Shown here in pieces: positions 1-7,581 of a stretch of DNA of 56,724 bases. The notes beneath the pieces were generated by a model. It searched no databases, had not been told where the DNA came from, and saw only the letters and a list, made by a program, of their open reading frames with translations. The DNA lies in contig CALXRY010000228.1 in NCBI GenBank assembly GCA_944390955.1, forward strand, positions 1-56,724, in the 5' to 3' direction. The translations under genes and the position numbers were made by a program. The stretch comes from an uncultured Clostridia bacterium. Its GTDB lineage: Bacteria > Bacillota > Clostridia > UBA1381. Every line of letters begins with the position of its first letter. Positions within the stretch are counted from its first letter, which is position 1.

Positions 1-447
1 TCTGAGCCGCCTGAAAAATTCTGTTAAAAGCTCCGCGCACTCCTCCTTGAGGATACCGCCCGTTATCTCGGGAAGATGATTAAAAACTCCCTTTTGGAAC
101 AGGTCGGCCGCCGAGCCGCAGCAGCCCGCTTTTTTGTCATACGCCCCGAAAAAGACCTTTTCTATCCTCGAATTTATTATCGCGCCACTGCACATCGGGC
201 ACGGCTCAAGTGTCACGTACAGCTCGCATTCGGTCAGCCGCCAGCTGCCGAGCTTCCTGCATGCCTTGTCTATAGCGATGATCTCCGCATGGCACAGCGC
301 GTTGTTTTTTGTTTCGCGCTTGTTATAGCCTCTGGCTATTATCCTGCCGTCACGCACGATGACCGCGCCGACCGGCGTTTCGTCTATCGTCTCCGCCTTC
401 TTTGCCTGGCGGATAGCCTCTCTCATAAATTTTTCTGTATTGTCCAT
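1..447 (-). CDS. tadA: tRNA-specific adenosine deaminase TadA (3' end beyond window)
   Basis: Deaminates adenosine to inosine at the wobble position (A34) of tRNA-Arg in the cytoplasm. The 149 residues visible begin MDNTEKFMREAIRQ and contain both zinc and catalytic motifs of the cytidine/deoxycytidylate deaminase fold: CHAEI (His and catalytic Glu, residues 52-56) and EPCPMCSGAI (81-90, the two zinc Cys). The reading frame is open through base 1, so the C-terminal end lies outside the window; TadA is usually about 150-160 residues, so only a few are missing. The start at 447 follows GGAAGAGGAG, and an in-frame TGA lies just upstream. A perfect sigma-A promoter sits 36 bases before the start, so the gene is probably expressed independently of the sigma/anti-sigma pair behind it. 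Confidence 0.93.
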   Translation of the reverse strand, partial: MDNTEKFMREAIRQAKKAETIDETPVGAVIVRDGRIIARGYNKRETKNNALCHAEIIAIDKACRKLGSWRLTECELYVTLEPCPMCSGAIINSRIEKVFFGAYDKKAGCCGSAADLFQKGVFNHLPEITGGILKEECAELLTEFFRRLR

Positions 448-482
448 AAACGCTCAAGCTCCTCTTCCGTAAAGTTTTTTAT

Positions 483-511
483 ATTATACCGTATCGGGCG
501 GCAGATGTCAA
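483..511 (-). promoter_or_regulatory. sigma-A promoter for tadA
   Basis: Read on the minus strand: TTGACA (511-506), a 17-base spacer, then TATAAT (488-483). Both hexamers match the consensus exactly. The expected transcription start is near 476, leaving a leader of about 28 bases before the tadA ATG. Confidence 0.85.
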
Positions 512-525
512 TAAAGACTATACTA

Positions 526-563
526 AAAAGCTTCCGAGCCGTTTATTCGGCCCGGAAGCTTTT
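526..563 (-). terminator. rho-independent terminator after the anti-sigma gene
   Basis: AAAAGCTTCCGAGCC and GGCCCGGAAGCTTTT form a 15-base stem around an 8-base loop, with one A/C (minus strand G-T wobble) position. A/T tracts on both sides make it usable in both directions; on the minus strand it closes the sigma/anti-sigma transcript 12 bases past the stop codon. Confidence 0.8.
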
Positions 564-575
564 ATTAGCTTGATT

Positions 576-2018
576 CTAATTTATTCCAACAGTTACCGCA
601 TTATCGTAATCGAGAGCTATATAAGAATTCTCGAATATACCGAGCGTTGTTAGGTTCTCCTTGAGCTTTTCCGCGCTCACGCTATCATCTGCCGGTATCT
701 TCTCGCCGTTTTCGTCATATGCATCATAAACATACCTTGCCGTATAGCTGTTTGTCTCATAATGCACATCGGTATACCGCACACAGCCGAGCTTTCCGCC
801 CGGCTCGGCAGTTTCGCCACTATCATTTTCGAGCACAAAGCCCGGGTCATACAAAACATAGCCGTCCTTGTAATAATCTATGGCTATCTCGCCGTCCTTA
901 AAGCGCACGCCGGTAACGACCACGCTGCCGTAATCGCTCACCTTATATGTAAGCGGATACGTTCCTGTCTTCTGCTTGATAACTTCTACGTCTCCATCAG
1001 GCTCAATATATCCGACCGGCACGAACGTCAGGCTTTTCGTGTCCTTATCCGCCTTCAGGAACTCAAAGGAATTTCTTGTATAATCTAGCGGCGTAGCCTG
1101 CATACCTGTATTCAGCACATCGAGGCATACTCCGTTTTCGTCGAACAATGCGAACGGATCCATAGAGGACAGCACCCTCTCAAGCTCTTCGTCCTCCATC
1201 TCTCTTGTATCGGCCTTCAGAACGAACTGATTCCCGAACGGTGAAAACACAAGCTTTTCCAGCTCAACGCCGTGCCAAAGCTCCTTATTTATATCCTTTG
1301 TCAGGCTGTTCACCTCGACTGCCGATTTGTCTATATCGGCGCTGATATAAAGCAGACTCTCCTTTTCGGTCTCTGTAAGCTCCGCATTTTCATCGCTGCC
1401 GTTCGCCGCATACAGCCTGTCGATGATGTCCATACTCTGGCTGTCATCCGCCATAAGCAGCTCAAGCTTAAAATCATCGGGGATATCGCGTGTCGATACA
1501 TTCAGCTTCATCACGCCCTTGTACGTCCTGTCGTCGGCAAAATAGCCTTCAACATTATTGTTGTTGCCGTATATGCCGATCACACCGTCTATAATACACT
1601 CCACCCATACTCCGCCGTCTTCCGTGTCAAACGGCTCGTCAAAGACGACTGTATAAAACACATGTACAAAATTATCATCGGCCGCAACATTGTCAAGCGT
1701 AAGAGTTACGCCGTCCCTCGATACAGAGCTGCCGACAGCCTCATTATAGCGGCTGAGCTCTTCAAGGCTCGTAATCTCACGCGCCTGCTCGCTCGCAAAA
1801 TAGTCTATAACTCCGCTTATCGCCTCACGTCCCGCGGGAGATGCTGCAAACGCCGTCGTAAGCCCGAGCGCTGCGGCGCATATGATGACTCCCGTTGCCT
1901 TTCTTGTTTTTCTTATAGTCCTCTTATCCATCTTTTCTATCCTTTCTCCTATTCTGTCCTTTAACTCCTCGTCAGCCTTGATTCTTGAAAAGGCGCTGTT
2001 CAGATCATGCTCATACAT
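576..2018 (-). CDS. Anti-sigma factor, DUF4179-type membrane protein
   Basis: Likely holds the ECF sigma factor encoded just upstream inactive at the membrane. The protein (480 residues from the ATG at 2018) has a short charged cytoplasmic N-terminus (about residues 1-45, DLNSAFSRIKADEEL...), one transmembrane segment (about 46-62, ATGVIICAAALGLTTAFA) and a large extracytoplasmic part with the FASEQAREI and DNVAADDNFVHVFYTVVFDEP pattern seen in the DUF4179/DUF5643 family of clostridial regulators. I chose 2018 because GGAGG lies 10 bases ahead; an in-frame upstream ATG at 2072 would sit deep inside the sigma gene. The start overlaps the sigma factor stop by 8 bases, which suggests translational coupling and fixed stoichiometry. 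The signal sensed cannot be read from the sequence. Confidence 0.8.
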   Translation of the reverse strand: MYEHDLNSAFSRIKADEELKDRIGERIEKMDKRTIRKTRKATGVIICAAALGLTTAFAASPAGREAISGVIDYFASEQAREITSLEELSRYNEAVGSSVSRDGVTLTLDNVAADDNFVHVFYTVVFDEPFDTEDGGVWVECIIDGVIGIYGNNNNVEGYFADDRTYKGVMKLNVSTRDIPDDFKLELLMADDSQSMDIIDRLYAANGSDENAELTETEKESLLYISADIDKSAVEVNSLTKDINKELWHGVELEKLVFSPFGNQFVLKADTREMEDEELERVLSSMDPFALFDENGVCLDVLNTGMQATPLDYTRNSFEFLKADKDTKSLTFVPVGYIEPDGDVEVIKQKTGTYPLTYKVSDYGSVVVTGVRFKDGEIAIDYYKDGYVLYDPGFVLENDSGETAEPGGKLGCVRYTDVHYETNSYTARYVYDAYDENGEKIPADDSVSAEKLKENLTTLGIFENSYIALDYDNAVTVGIN

Positions 2019-2499
2019 ATGAAAAGCCTCCTTCCGTGATAATATCCTTAAGCTTCTGCCTGCCTCTTGCAAGACGCGATAAGACAGCCGACGTGCTTAT
2101 TCCGGTCATTTCCGATATTTCCCGCGCCTTATAGCCGTGGTAGTAGTGAAGATATATTATCATCCTGTACTTGGGCGGAAGCGCCAGGACCTCCTCCATT
2201 ATCGAGACCTCCTCGGGGCAGGTCATATACTTCAGAACGTCCTCGTCGCTGACTACGTTTTTTGACCAGAAGGACTTATGCATATTTTTGCATATGTTTA
2301 CTGCGGTCTTCATAAGCCACGCCTTTTCATGACCTTCGTTTTCAAATTCCGGTCTTGCCTCCATCAGCCTTATAAACGATTCCGACACGGCCTCCTCAGC
2401 GTCGTATTTGTTTTTCATATATATCAGGCACAGCCTGTACAGATCGTCGGCATTCCTCTCGTAAACGGCCGAAAAGTATTCCGAATCTTCCTTTGTCAC
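2011..2499 (-). CDS. ECF-type RNA polymerase sigma factor
   Basis: A 162-residue extracytoplasmic-function sigma factor. Region 2 is seen in the first 80 residues (DDLYRLCLIYMKNKYDAEEAVSESF, then KAWLMKTAVNICKN), and region 4 in the last 60 (YRMIIYLHYYHGYKAREISEMTG, then STSAVLSRLARGRQKL, a helix-turn-helix for the -35 element). The start is GTG at 2499, preceded by AAAGGAG with 8 bases spacing. It is followed without a gap by the DUF4179-type anti-sigma gene, the usual arrangement for a sigma factor released by an envelope signal. A perfect 14-base palindrome lies 41 bases upstream. Its target promoters cannot be named from this window. Confidence 0.9.
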   Translation of the reverse strand: MTKEDSEYFSAVYERNADDLYRLCLIYMKNKYDAEEAVSESFIRLMEARPEFENEGHEKAWLMKTAVNICKNMHKSFWSKNVVSDEDVLKYMTCPEEVSIMEEVLALPPKYRMIIYLHYYHGYKAREISEMTGISTSAVLSRLARGRQKLKDIITEGGFSYV

Positions 2500-2539
2500 T
2501 CAAAACAGCTCCTTTCCGTTTGAGAGCGCTCACTATAGA

Positions 2540-2553
2540 GTATTTGCAAATAC
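2540..2553. promoter_or_regulatory. Perfect palindrome upstream of the sigma gene
   Basis: GTATTTGCAAATAC reads identically on both strands and lies 41 bases ahead of the sigma factor start, in an AT-rich region that should contain its promoter. It could be an operator for a dimeric regulator. No clean -35/-10 pair could be assigned around it. Confidence 0.35.
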
Positions 2554-2666
2554 ATATATAATACAATTCAGAAAGGTGTATTATTGCATAATGGATAAGA
2601 TTTTTTATATGAAACACATTTAATTTTTTTCGCAGAGCGAAACTACTTTGCTCCGAGTCATAACAT

Positions 2667-2950
2667 GCGCGGGGCTCCGCCCCATTTTAGCCTTAGCTCA
2701 TACCTATGTTCACTGTACCCCGCCAAAGGGTATCCTCGCCGATACCCTTTGGAATCCCGGGCGCAAGCTTTTAAAAGCTTGGCAAATCACAGCTCAAACA
2801 CCCGCCATACCGTCCGCGTCCTTCGCAAGTTTAAGGTTATCTCAAACCGGCGCGAACGGGTGACCTGACGGTGCTTCGCACACGCTACTACTCACTATAG
2901 GAAACTTTTGCTCTGTAAAAGTGATCTTATTCGAGGGAGCCCCTCGAGCT
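2667..2950. repeat. Structured intergenic repeat, copy A
   Basis: Shares order and sequence with copy B at 27853-28088. Common parts are a GC-rich block ending GCTCCGCCCC; a 12-bp hairpin (2723-2752, arms CCAAAGGGTATC / GATACCCTTTGG); a second hairpin (2765-2780, AAGCTTTT / AAAAGCTT); a 75-base core (2789-2863) that matches copy B without gaps at about 65 positions; and a last hairpin (2904-2922, ACTTTTGC-TCT-GTAAAAGT). Copy A has about 30 extra bases (2684-2716) after the first block. No open frame is conserved between copies. It lies between the glmU terminator and the sigma gene. Function unknown. Confidence 0.8.
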
Positions 2951-2994
2951 TCCGTGCGGCTCTGCTCCGTGCTTTTCGCTTTAAATACCACAAC

Positions 2995-3041
2995 AAAAAG
3001 CTGTGAATACCATCCAGTCGGGACAGCATCCACAGCTTTTT
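2995..3041 (-). terminator. Terminator of the rimP-glmU operon
   Basis: AAAAAGCTGTG (2995-3005) pairs with CACAGCTTTTT (3031-3041) around a 25-base loop; on the minus strand the stem ends in a T tract. It lies 30 bases past the glmU stop. Confidence 0.75.
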
Positions 3042-3071
3042 GTAATTTTTATCGCTATACGGCATATATTA

Positions 3072-4442
3072 TTATTTTCTTCTCTTTGCCAGCCATTCGT
3101 CGGAAACGTGCTTGTTTACCTGTCTCGCTCTTGCGATAGAGAGGTAATTTTCCGGAATGTCCTCCGTTATCGTAGAGCCGGCGGCGATATAAGCGCCGTC
3201 GCCGATATTCACAGGCGACACAAGGTTCGTATTGCAGCCGATAAATGCATGATCGCCTATCGTGGAGCGGTATTTCTTCTTTCCATCATAATTCACGGTC
3301 ACCGTTCCGCAGCCGAAATTAACGCCCTTCCCGACGTCCGTATCTCCTATATACGTGAGATGCGATATCTTTGTATCGTCGTCTATCGTAGAGTTCTTCA
3401 GCTCCACAAAATCCCCGACCTTAACATCCTTTCCGACACGGCAGTTGGGTCTTATATATGCAAACGGTCCGACGTGTGTATCACTGTCGACCTCAGACTC
3501 GAGTATCACCGAGCTGAGTATATCCACGTTGTCATGGATCACAGCTCTGTCAAGCACCGAGCCCGTTCCGACCACGCAGCCCTTCCCTATCCTTGTTCCG
3601 CTTTTAAGCGTTACGTTAGGGCATATCTCGGTATCACTGCCAATCTCCACACCGTCCTCAATATAGATGCTGTCGGGTATACGCATAGTAACGCCGTTTT
3701 TCATGTGGTATTCGTTTATCCTGCGGCGCATTATCGCCTCAGCCTCGCTGAGTTGGACCCTGTCGTTTATGCCGCGTATCTCATCGCTGTCACCTATGAT
3801 ATAAGCGCCGACCTTTTTTCCGGCGGCAAGGAGTATCTCAAGCGTATCGGTCAGGTAATACTCGCCCTGCGCATTGTTCGGCTTGAGCTCGCCGAGCGCA
3901 TATAAAAGCGACTCCGCATCGAAAACATACATTCCGGAGTTGACCTCCTTAATAAGCTTTTCCTCATCGTTCGCGTCCTTCTGCTCAACTATCTTCATAA
4001 CGCTTCCGCTGCTGTCTCTCACGATCCTGCCGTAGCCCGATGCATCCGGCAGAACGGCCGTCAGCACCGTCGCGTGATTTCCATTCTCCTTATGATATTC
4101 GACTGCGCTCCTTATCGTTTCCGCTGTTATGAGCGGCGTATCGCCGTTCAATACAACAACATAGCCGCCGGCATTCTTTATGTATTCTCCGGCCTGCATA
4201 ACGGCATGTCCCGTGCCCTTCTGCTCCGCCTGAACGGCATAGCCACACGCATCGCCAAGCTCATCCTTGACAAGTTCCGCCTTGTGTCCTACAACGGCTG
4301 CGACCGTATCCGCGCCCGCCTTTTTCGATTCGTCTATGACCCATCTGCAGAGCGGCTTGCCGCATACGCGGTGCAGCACCTTCGGAATCTCCGACTTCAT
4401 TCTTGTGCCCATTCCGGCAGCCAGAATAATACTTGTAAACAT
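3072..4442 (-). CDS. glmU: Bifunctional UDP-GlcNAc pyrophosphorylase / GlcN-1-P acetyltransferase GlmU
   Basis: Makes UDP-N-acetylglucosamine for peptidoglycan and wall polymers: acetylation of glucosamine-1-phosphate, then uridylyl transfer. At 456 residues it has the normal family length. The N-terminal uridylyltransferase shows LAAGMGTRMKS (7-17), EQKGTGHA (73-80), NGDTP (99-103) and QGEYYLTD (192-199). From about residue 255 a left-handed beta-helix of hexapeptide repeats follows, with the acetyltransferase signatures AYIRPNCRVG, GCGTVTVNYDGKKK and HAFIGCNTNLV. The ATG at 4442 follows GGGGAGG. It is the last gene of the translation-factor operon, 22 bases after ribF, and is followed by a terminator. 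Coupling glmU to nusA/infB rather than to prs or spoVG, its neighbours in Bacillus, is a less common order. Confidence 0.97.
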   Translation of the reverse strand: MFTSIILAAGMGTRMKSEIPKVLHRVCGKPLCRWVIDESKKAGADTVAAVVGHKAELVKDELGDACGYAVQAEQKGTGHAVMQAGEYIKNAGGYVVVLNGDTPLITAETIRSAVEYHKENGNHATVLTAVLPDASGYGRIVRDSSGSVMKIVEQKDANDEEKLIKEVNSGMYVFDAESLLYALGELKPNNAQGEYYLTDTLEILLAAGKKVGAYIIGDSDEIRGINDRVQLSEAEAIMRRRINEYHMKNGVTMRIPDSIYIEDGVEIGSDTEICPNVTLKSGTRIGKGCVVGTGSVLDRAVIHDNVDILSSVILESEVDSDTHVGPFAYIRPNCRVGKDVKVGDFVELKNSTIDDDTKISHLTYIGDTDVGKGVNFGCGTVTVNYDGKKKYRSTIGDHAFIGCNTNLVSPVNIGDGAYIAAGSTITEDIPENYLSIARARQVNKHVSDEWLAKRRK

Positions 4443-4464
4443 AATTCTACCTCCCCGATACGAA

Positions 4465-5358
4465 TTACAGATCCATCGTTCTCACTTGTTTTATATCTTT
4501 TTCTATCTGAGCCTTAAGCTCATCTATGCCGTTGAATTTTATATCGTCCCTGAGCCTCAGTGCAAAAGAGACGCGTATATACTTTCCATATATGTCCTCG
4601 TTAAAATCAAGGATATGGCTCTCTATGGTTATCCTGTCGGCATTAAAAGTCGGATTATTCCCGACATTTATCACACACTTGAGCCGTTTCCCATCAACGT
4701 ATGTTATCCCCGCATATACCCCGTTTTTCGGCAGAGCCATCTTCGAATCGTAATTTACATTGGCGGTCGGAATACCCATTTTTGTGCCGTTCCTCAGACC
4801 GTTCAGAACTATGCCCTCAACGCAGAATCGCCTGCCGAGGAACCTGTTTGCCTCTTCAATGCTTCCAGCTTCTATGAGCTGCCGTATATACGTCGACGAA
4901 ATTATCTTCCCGTCCATGCTCATTGCGCCGGTAACGAGGACCTCAAAGCCGTATTCAGCGCCGAATTTTCTGAGCAGCTCAACGTCGCCCCCGGCCTTGT
5001 ATCCGAAGCTGTAGTCATAACCGACGCACACAGCCCTTATGTCCAAAGTTTTTATGAGCAGCCCGATAAATGCTCTCGGCGAAAGCCTCATAAAGTCCTT
5101 TGTGAATTTTCTCAGATAAACAAAATCCGGCTTTTCACGCTCGAGAAGCTCAAGCTTTGCTTCATTGGGAGTTATCAGCCGCGCTCCCTTCGTATTTTCC
5201 TCAAACAGCAGTATCCCGCTTTTAAGACCTCTGTCACGCGCATAATTTATGCCATTGCGGATTATTGTCATATGCGCTATATGCAGCCCGTCAAAATCGC
5301 CGAGTGCAACGACGCTCCCGCCGCTGACAAAGCCTTCTCCGGCATGAATGACTTCCAT
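4465..5358 (-). CDS. ribF: Bifunctional riboflavin kinase / FAD synthetase RibF
   Basis: Phosphorylates riboflavin to FMN and adenylylates FMN to FAD. The N-terminal FMN adenylyltransferase (about 1-180) carries GDFDGLHIAHM, the nucleotidyltransferase HxxH-like site, and SSTYIRQLIEAG. The C-terminal riboflavin kinase (about 180-297) carries GLRNGTKMGIPTANV, GVYAGITYV and IESHILDFNEDIYG. I take the ATG at 5358, because GGGGG stands 10 bases ahead of it; the GTG at 5367 is too close to that site. That gives 297 residues, normal for the family. It follows truB by 37 bases, the usual truB-ribF order in Firmicutes. Confidence 0.95.
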   Translation of the reverse strand: MEVIHAGEGFVSGGSVVALGDFDGLHIAHMTIIRNGINYARDRGLKSGILLFEENTKGARLITPNEAKLELLEREKPDFVYLRKFTKDFMRLSPRAFIGLLIKTLDIRAVCVGYDYSFGYKAGGDVELLRKFGAEYGFEVLVTGAMSMDGKIISSTYIRQLIEAGSIEEANRFLGRRFCVEGIVLNGLRNGTKMGIPTANVNYDSKMALPKNGVYAGITYVDGKRLKCVINVGNNPTFNADRITIESHILDFNEDIYGKYIRVSFALRLRDDIKFNGIDELKAQIEKDIKQVRTMDL

Positions 5359-5395
5359 TTTTGCCACACCCCCTTTGCAGAATTCCCGTCTCCGC

Positions 5396-6307
5396 TTATT
5401 TTGAGTGTCTTTCCGTTGTCCAGAACGACTGTACCATCACAAGCCGCTTGCTCCTGCATTCAGAAATGCACAGAAAATGATGATTTGGCGAATAGAGCCT
5501 GTAACGCAGTCCCTCCACGCCGTCCGGCCATGTTATCGGGCAGCCGTTGCGCACGCTTGCCGTCTGCTTCATATTAAGATAAAGCTTCGGATATCCCACA
5601 AAGAGATTTTCTACATTTATGAGCTTTGCCTGAAGCTTACGCTCCTTTTGGAGCTCGCGCGCCTCCTGCATAGTACAAGCTTGATCGAGTGTAAAGTTGT
5701 AGGATTTGACCCTTTCGAGCCTGTTCATATACGCCCCTACCTTAAGCTTCTTTCCTATATCGTCGCACAGGGTTCTTATGTATGTCCCCTTTGAGCATTC
5801 AACCTCAATATTTACTATATGGTTTTCCATATCGACATTAAGCACGGAAATTGCGGAGATCTTTATTTTCCTTGGTTTTCTTTCTACCTCAACACCCTTG
5901 CGGGCAAGCTCATAGAGTTTCTTTCCACCCTGCTTTATTGCCGAATACATCGGCGGTATCTGTTCCTGCTCACCAAGAAAGCTCAGTATCGTATCTATTA
6001 TCTCTTTTTCAGTACAGGTCACGGCACACTCAGTAAGCACCTCTCCCTCGCAGTCGTAGGTATCTGTCGTCATTCCGAGGACTATCTCGGCCCTGTATAC
6101 TTTGTCTGCGTCCTGAAGCATACCGGTAACTTTTGTAGCCGCTCCGATGCATATCGGAAGTACGCCGGTTGCTATCGGGTCGAGCGTTCCGGCGTGACCT
6201 ACCTTTGTAAGTCCCGTAATACGGCGTATATAATTTACAACATCGTGCGAGGTCAATCCCACAGGCTTGTTTATTATCAGTATTCCGTTCAGATTAGATA
6301 CCCGCAT
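5396..6307 (-). CDS. truB: tRNA pseudouridine-55 synthase TruB
   Basis: Converts U55 of the T-loop of tRNAs to pseudouridine. The 303-residue protein shows the family start (LNGILIINKPVGLTSHDVV), the catalytic aspartate motif GHAGTLDPIATGVLP, and YMNRLERVKSYNF; a short PUA-like C-terminal part follows (YRLYSPNHHFLCISE). The ATG at 6307 lies 19 bases inside the end of nrnA, with GGAGG 13 bases ahead, so translation is probably coupled to the gene before it. No other start preserves the N-terminus. Confidence 0.96.
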   Translation of the reverse strand: MRVSNLNGILIINKPVGLTSHDVVNYIRRITGLTKVGHAGTLDPIATGVLPICIGAATKVTGMLQDADKVYRAEIVLGMTTDTYDCEGEVLTECAVTCTEKEIIDTILSFLGEQEQIPPMYSAIKQGGKKLYELARKGVEVERKPRKIKISAISVLNVDMENHIVNIEVECSKGTYIRTLCDDIGKKLKVGAYMNRLERVKSYNFTLDQACTMQEARELQKERKLQAKLINVENLFVGYPKLYLNMKQTASVRNGCPITWPDGVEGLRYRLYSPNHHFLCISECRSKRLVMVQSFWTTERHSK

Positions 6308-7236
6308 TCTTTTATTATTTCCTCCTTTACACCGTCTGCCGAAGCATTTTTCACAGTACAGCCGGCAGCCTTCTTATGGCCGCCTCCTCCAAGCTTTGCA
6401 GCTATAATGGATACGTCCGCCTCTCCGTTTGAACGCAAATTTACACGTACCTCATCTTCAAGCTCCTTTATGCAGACGGCTATTTCCGTACCTACTATCG
6501 TCCTCGGTATATCCACCAGATTGGGAGCGTCCTCAACGGCTATGCCGTAGCGTCCGCACATGCCCTCTGGCATCGTGACTATCCTCAGCTTACCGCCGTA
6601 AAAGCTCTCCATTTTTTCTGTTGCCTCAGCCTTGAGCTTTGCCGCCTCGAGCGTTTCGCAGTCGAACAGCAGCCGCGCGATCTCCGCATGGTCTATGCCA
6701 GTTTCAATAAGCTCCGCGGCTGCACGCATCGTCTCAGGGGAAACTGACGAATATTTAAAGCAGCCCGTATCCGAGCATATCGCCGTATAGAGCCGGCGCG
6801 CCGTTTCTTTTGTTATCTCTATACCTGCATTTTTCAGCAGACGGTACAGTATCTCGCCCGTGGACGAGGCTGAGCCGTCAACATAATTTTCATCGGCAAA
6901 ATTGGTATTCGTATAGTGATGATCTATATTCACCGAATTGCCTATCGCGTCAAAAAGCTCTCTGCGCCCGCCTATTCGTCCGAGATCACCGCAGTCGAGG
7001 CACACGCACAGATCATGCTCGTATTTCTTTCCCGGAACATACTCCTCGTATTCGCTGCCCATGAAGCTCAGCCGTCCTTCAACGGTCCCATTCACATAGA
7101 CAACGGCCTTCTTCCCCATGCTGCGCATTACCCCTGCAAGCGCAAAGCATGAGCCAAGGGCGTCTGCGTCCTCGTTCACATGCGGAAGTATCGCCGCCGA
7201 CCGTGCGGACATTATTTTTTCAATAACCTTTTCCAT
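6289..7236 (-). CDS. nrnA: DHH/DHHA1 oligoribonuclease / 3'-phosphoadenosine phosphatase NrnA
   Basis: Degrades very short RNA (nanoRNA) and, in characterised members, pAp to AMP. The 315-residue protein has the DHH phosphoesterase metal motifs in order: HVNEDADALGS (about 19-29), CLDCGDLGRIGG (about 92-103), the DHH triad in NIDHHYTNTNFAD (about 113-125), and the DHHA1 substrate motif GGGGHKKAAGCTV near the C-terminus. In motif I the common DGD is DAD, which keeps both aspartates. It stands between rbfA and truB, the usual clostridial order. It starts 2 bases after rbfA ends. Confidence 0.94.
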   Translation of the reverse strand: MEKVIEKIMSARSAAILPHVNEDADALGSCFALAGVMRSMGKKAVVYVNGTVEGRLSFMGSEYEEYVPGKKYEHDLCVCLDCGDLGRIGGRRELFDAIGNSVNIDHHYTNTNFADENYVDGSASSTGEILYRLLKNAGIEITKETARRLYTAICSDTGCFKYSSVSPETMRAAAELIETGIDHAEIARLLFDCETLEAAKLKAEATEKMESFYGGKLRIVTMPEGMCGRYGIAVEDAPNLVDIPRTIVGTEIAVCIKELEDEVRVNLRSNGEADVSIIAAKLGGGGHKKAAGCTVKNASADGVKEEIIKECGYLI

Positions 7237-7238
7237 AT

Positions 7239-7577
7239 TTATTCTATTCCGCTTTTCTTGAGCAGCTCGTCGATCCGCGCACCGTGCTCTATTGAATGGT
7301 CAAGCTCGAAAACAAATTCCGGCGTGTATCTTAGATCCACGCGCCTGCCCATCTCGCGGCGTACAAAGCCCGCCGCGCTCTTTAAGCCCTCAAGCGCCTT
7401 TTTCTGAGTCTGCTCGTCGCCCATAACGGAGATGTACGCCTTTGCATAGCGCAGGTCGCTCGTAACCTTTACCGCGACGACGCTAGTCATCATCGGTATG
7501 CGCGAATCCTTGAGTTCGCGTATAACCGCCGCCAGCTCACGGCGCACCTCCTCATTTATCTTATCTATTCTTGCCAT
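7239..7577 (-). CDS. rbfA: Ribosome-binding factor A
   Basis: Assists late maturation of the 30S subunit and processing of the 16S rRNA 5' end. The 112-residue sequence has the KH-like fold signatures INEEVRRELAAVIREL, the MMTSVVAVKVTSDLRYAKAYISV strands and a terminal RYTPEFVFELDHSIEHGARI. It follows infB by 4 bases and precedes nrnA by 2 bases in the operon. Confidence 0.96.
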   Translation of the reverse strand: MARIDKINEEVRRELAAVIRELKDSRIPMMTSVVAVKVTSDLRYAKAYISVMGDEQTQKKALEGLKSAAGFVRREMGRRVDLRYTPEFVFELDHSIEHGARIDELLKKSGIE

Positions 7578-7581
7578 ATAC

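Larger units (their letters stand above)
2500..3071. other. Gene-poor stretch between sigma gene and glmU
   Basis: No convincing gene in these 572 bases. It holds the AT-rich leader region of the sigma gene (about 2530-2625) with a 14-base palindrome, copy A of a structured repeat (about 2667-2950) and the glmU terminator (2995-3041). Short open frames here lack ribosome binding sites and cross the hairpins. Confidence 0.7.

Noticed and set aside
1272-1964. A 230-codon plus-strand open frame opposite the anti-sigma gene
   Set aside because: No ribosome site or known motif, and it is antisense to a well-supported gene.
5277-5459. A short frame over the truB/ribF junction with the phrase VVLDNGKTLKISG, considered as a frameshifted TruB end
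   Set aside because: TruB ends normally in its own frame with a PUA-like tail, and the alternative frame only overlaps the junction.
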